From contig NZ_CALLYO010000343.1 in the NCBI RefSeq assembly GCF_937858865.1, positions 1-5,998 of the forward strand: DNA of 5,998 nucleotides, written 5' to 3'. This stretch comes from an uncultured Amaricoccus sp. (GTDB taxonomy: Bacteria > Pseudomonadota > Alphaproteobacteria > Rhodobacterales > Rhodobacteraceae). Shown piece by piece: positions 1 to 4,666 of this stretch (within the stretch, counting starts at the first letter, position 1; every line of letters begins with the position of its first letter). The position numbers and the translations under genes are program-made. The notes under the pieces are model-generated. The model saw only the letters and a list, made by a program, of their open reading frames with translations, was not told the origin of the DNA and ran no database searches.

Positions 1-484
1 GGCGGCGGAACCGCTCCGGCCCCTCGACGGCGAGGAACTGGCAGTGGCCGCCCGAAACGAGGAGAAGGAGGTAGGGAAAGCCGACCGCCTCGGTCAGCCG
101 CGGGGTGAGCGCATGGCCGGCGAGGTGGTTGACGCCGTAGAGCGGCAGCCCGCGGCCGGCGGCGATCCCCTTGGCGAACATGACCCCGGCGAGGACGCCG
201 CCGATCAGGCCCGGCCCCGCGGTCACCGCCACGGCGTCGATGTCGCCGAGCCCGAGGCCGGCGCGGGCGAGGGCGAGGGCGGTCACGCCGTCCAGCCGCT
301 CGGCATGGGCGCGGGCGGCGATCTCGGGCACGACGCCGCCCCATTCGGCGTGCAGCGCGTCCTGGCCCTCCACGACCGAGGCGAGGACCTCGCCCAGCGG
401 CTCGCCGGGGCGCGCGCGGACCACCGCGGCGGCGGTATCGTCGCAGCTGCTCTCGATCCCGAGGATGACGCGGGCGCGCGGCAC
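1..484 (-). CDS. tsaD: tRNA N6-adenosine threonylcarbamoyltransferase TsaD, N-terminal part (cut by the left window edge)
   Basis: TsaD transfers the threonylcarbamoyl group from threonylcarbamoyl-AMP to A37 of ANN-decoding tRNAs (t6A synthesis), working in the cytoplasm with TsaB and TsaE. Reading the minus strand from 484 gives 161 codons without a stop. The ASKHA-type phosphate motif GIESSCDDT is at residues 9-17, the metal-binding HLAGH is at 120-124 (His120 and His124), and VSGGH is at 143-147. The family is usually 340-365 residues, so a little under half is present and the C-terminus lies outside the window. The start is a GTG at 484-482. It has a good Shine-Dalgarno (GGGAGG on the minus strand, bases 491-496) ending 6 nt upstream, and the usual family N-terminus begins only a few residues before the GIESS motif. 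The gene is divergent from hemD. Identity is firm; the exact start is very likely. Confidence 0.96.
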   Translation of the reverse strand, partial: MPRARVILGIESSCDDTAAAVVRARPGEPLGEVLASVVEGQDALHAEWGGVVPEIAARAHAERLDGVTALALARAGLGLGDIDAVAVTAGPGLIGGVLAGVMFAKGIAAGRGLPLYGVNHLAGHALTPRLTEAVGFPYLLLLVSGGHCQFLAVEGPERFRR

Positions 485-606
485 GCTGGTCCTCCCACCT
501 TGCGCCGGCCACGTTGCGCCGGCCACGTTGCGCTGGATGCCGGCCGCAGGTAACACCGGCCCGGCCGGCGCGCAACGCCCGCCCCCTCGCGGAGCCCGCT
601 TCCCTC
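485..606. promoter_or_regulatory. Divergent tsaD/hemD intergenic region
   Basis: This 122-bp spacer must hold promoters for both divergent genes unless hemD is transcribed otherwise. On the plus strand a weak sigma-70-like pair can be drawn: TTGCGC (528-533) and TAACAC (551-556) with a 17-bp spacer, but each hexamer matches consensus at only 3 of 6 positions. A GGAG at 591-594 lies 12 nt before the hemD ATG, which is long for a Shine-Dalgarno. The region also carries the tandem and inverted repeats listed separately. I could not place a convincing tsaD promoter. Confidence 0.4.
500..536. repeat. 14-bp tandem repeat, 2.6 copies, in the tsaD/hemD spacer
   Basis: Two perfect copies of TTGCGCCGGCCACG (500-513 and 514-527) are followed by a partial, diverged third (528-536, TTGCGCTGG). 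An inverted version of the core, with a 2-bp insertion, lies at 563-576 (GGCCGGCGCGCAAC, the reverse complement of GTTGCGCGCCGGCC). The repeat is noncoding in both flanking genes. It could be an operator array, part of a secondary structure, or simple replication slippage. Confidence 0.85.
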
Positions 607-1317
607 ATGCCCCGGACGCTCCTTCTGACCCGCCCGGCGCCGCAGTCCGCCGAGTTCGCCGCGGTGCTCGAGGCCGAGCTGCCCGGGCGCTTCCGGCCGA
701 TCGTCTCGCCGCTCCTTGCCATCCGGCCGCGCCCGGCGCCGCTCGAGCTCGCGGGGCTGCAGGGGCTCCTCTTCACCTCGGCGAACGGGGTCGAGCAGTT
801 CGCCGCGCTGAGCGTCGAACGCGGGCTGACCGCCTGGTGCGTCGGCGAGATGACTGCGGCGGCGGCGCGGCGGGCGGGCTTCCGGGCGCGCTCGGCGGAC
901 GGGGCGGTCGGCGATCTCGCCGCCCTCGTCGCCGCCGGGCACCGGCCGGGGGCGGGGGCCTTCCTGCACCTGCGCGGCACCCATGCGGCGGGCGATCTCG
1001 TCGGGATGCTCGCCGCGCTCGGCGTGCCGGCGCGGGCGGCGGTGATCTACGAGCAGGCGCCGCAGCCGCTGACCGAGGCGGCGCGCGCGCTGCTGCGCGC
1101 CGGCGGCATCGACGTCGTCGCGCTCTTCTCGCCGCGGACAGCACGGCTCTTCGCCGCGGCCGGGCAGGGGGCGGACTGGGATCTGTCGCGCACCGTCACG
1201 GTCGCGCTCAGCCCGGCCGCCGATGCCGCGCTCGTGGGTCTGGCGCCCGGTGGCCGGCGCGTCGCCGCCACGCCGACCCGGGCCGGGATGCTGGCGGAGC
1301 TCGCCCGGCTCGCGTGA
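607..1317 (+). CDS. hemD: Uroporphyrinogen-III synthase HemD
   Basis: HemD cyclises hydroxymethylbilane to uroporphyrinogen III with inversion of ring D. This is the cytosolic step giving the common precursor of heme, siroheme, cobalamin and bacteriochlorophyll. The product is 236 residues, normal for the family. It shows the expected pseudo-duplicated two-lobe pattern: LLLTRPAPQ at the N-terminus, LLFTSANGVEQF and then WCVGEMTAAAA in the first half, and FLHLRGTHAAGDL, VIYEQAPQPL and VALFSPRTARLF in the second. HemD is poorly conserved in sequence, so the call rests on this pattern plus its position ahead of mic60 and hemY. I chose the ATG at 607 because the protein then begins MPRTLLLTRP as the family does. 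The open frame extends upstream to 514, but that part is Arg/Pro-rich and falls in the repeat region. The gene ends 91 bp before mic60. Confidence 0.94.
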   Translation: MPRTLLLTRPAPQSAEFAAVLEAELPGRFRPIVSPLLAIRPRPAPLELAGLQGLLFTSANGVEQFAALSVERGLTAWCVGEMTAAAARRAGFRARSADGAVGDLAALVAAGHRPGAGAFLHLRGTHAAGDLVGMLAALGVPARAAVIYEQAPQPLTEAARALLRAGGIDVVALFSPRTARLFAAAGQGADWDLSRTVTVALSPAADAALVGLAPGGRRVAATPTRAGMLAELARLA

Positions 1318-1341
1318 TGGTGCGGCGCCCCGGCCTTCGGC

Positions 1342-1370
1342 TTGTTGCCGCAAAATGCTTGGCCTAGTAT
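1342..1370 (+). promoter_or_regulatory. Putative sigma-70-type promoter for mic60-hemY
   Basis: A TTGTTG (1342-1347) and a TAGTAT (1365-1370) are separated by 17 bp in a locally AT-richer patch of the 91-bp gap between hemD and mic60. The -10 matches consensus at 4 of 6 positions and the -35 at 3 of 6. A transcript would start near 1377, leaving a leader of about 30 nt before the ATG at 1409. It would let mic60-hemY be expressed independently of hemD. This rests on pattern only. Confidence 0.4.
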
Positions 1371-1408
1371 CGGCTTGCACCGCACACCGGGAGCAGGGGC
1401 GAGGACCG

Positions 1409-2944
1409 ATGCCACGAAGGAAGACCGATGCGACGAAGGACGACGTCGCAGCGCCCGAAACCCCTGACGCCTCCGAGGAAATCCGCCCCGGGGCCGAAGC
1501 GGCGAGCCAGCCGGAAACCGGAGCCCTGCCCCCCGCCGGGGCGGAATCGGAACCCGCGCCGCAGCCCGCGGCGACGGAGTCCGCCGAAGCCGTCGCGACG
1601 GTGACGGTCGACGAGGCCGCCGCCGGGGACCCCGCTGCCGCGGCCGCCGAGCCGTCCGCGCCCGAAGCCGCGGAGCGGGCCCCGGAGCCTGCCCCGGAGC
1701 AGGCGGCGGAGCAGGCGGCGGAGCGGGCGGCGGAGCCGGTGGCGGTGGAGGAACGCGAGGCGGACCATCACGAGGATCACGGCGAGGAGGAGGGCTGGTC
1801 GCTGCCGGCCCGGGTGCTGACCGCGCTCGTGCTGCTCCTCGCCGGCGCCGGCCTCGGGATCTGGGCGGCGCCGAAGATCGCGCCGGTGCTGCCCGCGGGG
1901 ATGAAGCCGGTGGCCGACTGGCTGACCCCGGGCGCCGGCATGGCCGAGACGGAGATCGCCGCGCTGCGGGGCCAGCTCGACCAGGGGCTCTCCGGCGTCG
2001 AGACGCGCCTCGCCGCGCTGCCCACGCCCGATGACCTCGACCAGCGGATCGCCTCCGCCGTCGACGGCGCCCGGGGCGAGCTTGCGGGCGAGATCGACGC
2101 GCTGAGGCAGGCGGTCGGACAGATCGACCCCACGGCGGCGCGGCAACGGCTCGACCGGCTCGACGCGGGGCTCAAGGGCCAGGAGGCGGAGCTTTCCGCG
2201 CTCAAGGAGCAGCTCGCCGGCGCGGCCGCCGCGAGCGGCCAGCTGAGCGACGAGGCGATCAAGAACCTCAACGTCTACAATGCCGAGATGCAGGGGCTCA
2301 GGGCCGAGACGGGCGCGCTGCAGGACCGGGTGAGCGCGCTCGCCACGCGGATCGACGAGGTGGCGGCCAACGCCGAGCGCGAGATCGCGACGGCGCAGAC
2401 CCGGGTGGGCGAGATCCAGTCGCAGGCGGCCACCGCGCTCGGCGCCGCCGAGACGGGCGCCGCGGTGGCGCTGGTGCGCGCGGCGCTGGCGAGCGGCCAG
2501 CCCTTCGCCGACGCGCTCGGCCAGATCGAGGGCCGGCCGGGCGTCAGCGTTCCCGCCGGGCTGACCGACGCGGCGGGGAGCGGGGTGCCGACGCTCGCCC
2601 AGCTCCGCGACAGCTTCCCCGACGCCGCCCACGCCGCGATCCGCGCGAGCATCATGGCGAGCGCCGGCGACGGCGTGCTCGCCCGCTCGCGCGCCTTCCT
2701 CGAGGCGCAGGTCGCGAGCCGCTCGCTGACCCCGCAGACCGGGATGAGCCCCGATGCCGTCCTCTCGCGCGTGGAGGACCGGCTGCGGCGCGACGATCTC
2801 GCCGGGGCGCTGGCCGAGGCGGGCAACCTGCCGAGCGAGGCGACTGCCGCGATGGGCGGCTGGCTCGACGCGGCGAAGCTCCGCCTCGGGGCCGAGCAGG
2901 GCCTCGCGGCGCTCGAGGCCGCCCACCCGGCCACCACCAACTGA
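1409..2944 (+). CDS. mic60: Mic60/mitofilin-like inner-membrane protein (COG4223 type)
   Basis: Predicted bacterial mitofilin of 511 residues. Mic60 homologues bend inner membranes and contact envelope partners; in alphaproteobacteria they are typically found beside heme genes. Visible in order: a low-complexity Ala/Pro/Glu region (about 1-117), a His cluster HHEDH at 120-124, one transmembrane helix at about 136-154 (VLTALVLLLAGAGLGIW), a long Glu/Leu/Ala-rich segment likely to be coiled coil (about 178-345), and a C-terminal mitofilin-like helical domain (about 345-511) including SLTPQTG and the amphipathic stretch DAVLSRVEDRLRRDDLAGAL. The expected topology is N-terminus in the cytoplasm, coiled coil in the periplasm. 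The ATG at 1409 is preferred because GAGG (1401-1404) sits 4 nt upstream. The frame stays open back to 1223, but that part overlaps hemD. The family call relies on architecture, C-terminal pattern and synteny. A HemX-like label would be the main alternative. Confidence 0.87.
   Translation: MPRRKTDATKDDVAAPETPDASEEIRPGAEAASQPETGALPPAGAESEPAPQPAATESAEAVATVTVDEAAAGDPAAAAAEPSAPEAAERAPEPAPEQAAEQAAERAAEPVAVEEREADHHEDHGEEEGWSLPARVLTALVLLLAGAGLGIWAAPKIAPVLPAGMKPVADWLTPGAGMAETEIAALRGQLDQGLSGVETRLAALPTPDDLDQRIASAVDGARGELAGEIDALRQAVGQIDPTAARQRLDRLDAGLKGQEAELSALKEQLAGAAAASGQLSDEAIKNLNVYNAEMQGLRAETGALQDRVSALATRIDEVAANAEREIATAQTRVGEIQSQAATALGAAETGAAVALVRAALASGQPFADALGQIEGRPGVSVPAGLTDAAGSGVPTLAQLRDSFPDAAHAAIRASIMASAGDGVLARSRAFLEAQVASRSLTPQTGMSPDAVLSRVEDRLRRDDLAGALAEAGNLPSEATAAMGGWLDAAKLRLGAEQGLAALEAAHPATTN
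1673..1744 (+). repeat. Six degenerate 12-bp in-frame repeats in mic60
   Basis: Consecutive 12-bp units, each beginning GAGC, encode ERAP, EPAP, EQAA, EQAA, ERAA and EPVA (residues 89-112 of the Mic60-like protein). Units three and four (1697-1708 and 1709-1720) are identical. The unit length keeps the frame, so slippage would change linker length without breaking the gene. The repeat lies in the disordered cytoplasmic N-terminal region. Confidence 0.85.
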
Positions 2945-2957
2945 AGGGGACCAAGCG

Positions 2958-4553
2958 ATGATCTGGTCGATCCTGAAGGTCCTGGTCTTCGTCGGCTTGG
3001 TCGTCGCGCTGGCCTTCGGCGCGAGCTGGATCATCGAGACGCCGGGACAGGTGAAGATCGCCTTCGGCGGGCGCGAGTTCTTCCTCTCGCCGATCGGCTT
3101 CCTGCTCAGCGTCGCGGCGCTCGTCGTGCTGGCGCTGGTGCTCTTCAGGCTGCTCGGCTTCCTCGCCGCGGTCTTCCGCTTCCTGATGGGCGACGAGACG
3201 GCGATCAGCCGCTACTTCCTGCGCTATCGCGAGCGGCGCGGGTTCGACGCGCTGAGCGAGGGCATGGTCGCCGTCGCGGCGGGCGACGCCAAGGCCGCCA
3301 CGCGCAAGGCCAAGCGCGCCGAATCGCTGCTGAACCGGCCCGCCCTCACCCACCTGCTGACCGCCCAGGCGGCGGAACTGAGCGGGGACCGCGCCCGCAC
3401 CTACGAGGCCTACAAGGCGATGCTGCCCGACGACCGCACCCGGCCGGTGGCGCTGCAGGGGCTGACACGGCTGAAGATCGAGGAGGGCGATCTCGACACC
3501 GCGCTCACGCTCGCCAAGAAGGCGCTGGCGCTCAAGCCCGACAGCGAGCGCAACCTGCGCACGCTCTTCGAGCTGCAGTCGAAGCAGAAGGACTGGGCCG
3601 GGGCGCGCGAGACGCTCACCGCCTCGATGCACGCGCGCCTGCTGCCGCGCGACGTGGGCACCCGCCGCGATGCCGTGCTCTCGCTCGCCGACGCCGAGGC
3701 CGCGCTCGCCGCCGGCAACACCGCCCGCGGCCACGAGGCGGCGCTGCAGGCCAACCGCCTCGCGCCGACGCTGGTGCCCGCCGCGGCGCTGGCGGCGCGG
3801 GCGCATATCGCGAACGGCGCAAGGCGCAAGGCGGTGAAGGTGCTCACCGCCGCCTGGGCCGCGACGCCGCACCCCGACCTCGCCGCCGCCTTTGCCGCCA
3901 GCGAGCCGGAGGAGACCGCGGCGGAGCGGCGCAAGCGGTTCGCCACGCTGATCGCCGCCAATCCCGGGCATATCGAGGGGCGCCTGCTCGAGGCCGAACT
4001 CGCGCTCGCCGCCGAGGACTTCCCGGCCGCGCGCAAGGCGCTCGGCGATCTGGCCGAGACCGAGCCCACGACGCGCAGCCTCGCGCTGATGGCGGCGATC
4101 GAGCGCGGGCAGGGCGCGCCCGACGAGGTGGTGCGCGGCTGGCTCGCCAAGGCGCTCGTCGCCTCGCGCGGGCCGCAGTGGGTCTGCGGCAACTGCACCC
4201 ACATCCATGCCGCCTGGACGCCGGTCTGCGAGAACTGCGGCGCCTTCGACACGCTCGACTGGAAGACCCCGCCGCACGCCGCCGACAGCAACATCGCCGA
4301 TTCGGCGATGCTGCCGCTGATCATCGGCCCGCGCGCGGAGCCGGCTCCCGAACCTGCGGCCGGGCCGGCCCCCGAACCGAAACCCGAACCAAAGCCTGAG
4401 CCGAAGGCCGAAGCGAAGCCGGAGCCGAGGCCGGCGGCGGCGCCCGAGCCGGCCGCGCGGCCCGCCGGGCCGCAGGCGAAGCGCCCGGAGGAGGTGGAGG
4501 ACGCCGAGCTCGCCAGCGTGGCCGACAGCGCCCGCGCCGCGGGGGCGACCTGA
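2958..4553 (+). CDS. hemY: HemY-type membrane-anchored TPR protein with C-terminal Cys4 motif
   Basis: Homologue of the E. coli hemCDXY-type HemY, an inner-membrane protein tied to late heme synthesis whose molecular role is unsettled; it is not the Bacillus protoporphyrinogen oxidase. The product is 531 residues. Two membrane helices lie at about 4-24 and 43-72. A basic stretch (SRYFLRYRERRGF, about 84-96) follows, which by the positive-inside rule puts the rest in the cytoplasm. The HemY_N-like region is followed by helical TPR-type repeats to about residue 400, for example EEGDLDTALTLAKKALALKP. Then comes WVCGNC...PVCENCG, with Cys410, Cys413, Cys424 and Cys427, and a Pro/Glu/Ala/Lys tail (about 461-510). 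The ATG at 2958 has GGGG (2946-2949) 7 nt upstream, and this Shine-Dalgarno abuts the mic60 stop, so coupling is likely. The frame extends upstream, but only inside mic60. Confidence 0.93.
   Translation: MIWSILKVLVFVGLVVALAFGASWIIETPGQVKIAFGGREFFLSPIGFLLSVAALVVLALVLFRLLGFLAAVFRFLMGDETAISRYFLRYRERRGFDALSEGMVAVAAGDAKAATRKAKRAESLLNRPALTHLLTAQAAELSGDRARTYEAYKAMLPDDRTRPVALQGLTRLKIEEGDLDTALTLAKKALALKPDSERNLRTLFELQSKQKDWAGARETLTASMHARLLPRDVGTRRDAVLSLADAEAALAAGNTARGHEAALQANRLAPTLVPAAALAARAHIANGARRKAVKVLTAAWAATPHPDLAAAFAASEPEETAAERRKRFATLIAANPGHIEGRLLEAELALAAEDFPAARKALGDLAETEPTTRSLALMAAIERGQGAPDEVVRGWLAKALVASRGPQWVCGNCTHIHAAWTPVCENCGAFDTLDWKTPPHAADSNIADSAMLPLIIGPRAEPAPEPAAGPAPEPKPEPKPEPKAEAKPEPRPAAAPEPAARPAGPQAKRPEEVEDAELASVADSARAAGAT
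4371..4430 (+). repeat. Five 12-bp in-frame PEPK-type repeats in the hemY tail
   Basis: Five 12-bp units encode PEPK, PEPK, PEPK, AEAK and PEPR (residues 472-491 of HemY). Codons differ between units (CCC/CCT/CCG, GAA/GAG, AAA/AAG), so the peptide pattern is kept more strictly than the DNA, suggesting selection on the protein. GAA, AAA and CCT are used more here than elsewhere in the gene. Such Pro/Glu/Lys stretches usually form extended flexible spacers. Confidence 0.8.
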
Positions 4554-4568
4554 CGGCTGGCACGCAAC

Positions 4569-4596
4569 CTGACAGCGATTAACCCGCTGTTATTTC
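4569..4596 (+). promoter_or_regulatory. Putative promoter for the EAL gene
   Basis: CTGACA (4569-4574, 5 of 6 to the -35 consensus) and TATTTC (4591-4596, 3 of 6 to the -10 consensus) are 16 bp apart. They lie in the most AT-rich part of this window, just after the hemY stop. A start near 4603 would give a leader of about 64 nt. The segment overlaps the candidate terminator hairpin, and both cannot be confidently asserted. Confidence 0.35.
4570..4592 (+). terminator. Possible weak hairpin terminator after hemY
   Basis: ACAGCG (4572-4577) and CGCTGT (4585-4590) form a perfect 6-bp stem with a 7-nt loop (ATTAACC). It can be extended by one G-U and one U-A pair to 4570/4592. It is followed by the short T-rich run TATTT rather than a true poly-U tract, so intrinsic termination would be weak. 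It starts 17 nt after the hemY stop codon. Confidence 0.35.
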
Positions 4597-4625
4597 CCCT
4601 CTGCGATTAGTTCCCCCGGTGGGAG

Positions 4626-4643
4626 GCGGCCGGAGGGGGCCGC
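4626..4643 (+). other. GC hairpin with Shine-Dalgarno-like loop in the EAL gene leader
   Basis: GCGGCC (4626-4631) and GGCCGC (4638-4643) are perfect inverted arms around a 6-nt loop, GGAGGG. The loop matches the ribosome-binding consensus but has no start codon at suitable distance. The ATG used (4667) has its own GGGGG at 4654-4658. Function is unknown; it may be fortuitous in such GC-rich DNA. Confidence 0.4.
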
Positions 4644-4666
4644 GAAAGGCAGCGGGGGCGTGCCAG

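Noticed and set aside
44..553. Plus-strand open frame of 169 codons at the left edge
   Set aside because: It is antisense to tsaD, which carries the ESSCDDT and HLAGH signature motifs on the minus strand.
514..606. Upstream extension of hemD to an ATP-type earlier start at 514
   Set aside because: The added 31 residues are Arg/Pro-rich, fall in the repeat region and lack family similarity; MPRTLLLTRP at 607 is the expected N-terminus.
1326..1350. Possible terminator hairpin after hemD around the CCTTCGG sequence
   Set aside because: The arms do not pair beyond one or two bases around the apparent UUCG loop, and no T-tract follows.
171..1367. Plus-strand open frame of about 398 codons overlapping tsaD and hemD
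   Set aside because: Runs of Arg/Ala/Gly with no domain pattern. It crosses antisense to tsaD and out of frame with hemD.
1364..3034. Long open frame on the minus strand (about 556 codons) opposite mic60
   Set aside because: It is an Arg/Gly/Leu-rich low-complexity translation typical of the antisense of GC-rich genes. The plus strand has the recognisable membrane, coiled-coil and mitofilin-like pattern.
2652..4277. Long open frame on the minus strand (about 541 codons) opposite hemY
   Set aside because: No family pattern; biased Arg/Gly/Ala composition. It spans the mic60/hemY junction antisense, whereas HemY on the plus strand is well supported.
4619..4666. GTG start at 4619 for the EAL gene
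   Set aside because: There is no ribosome-binding site at suitable distance, and the extra 16 residues would be translated through the leader hairpin; the ATG at 4667 has GGGGG 8 nt upstream.
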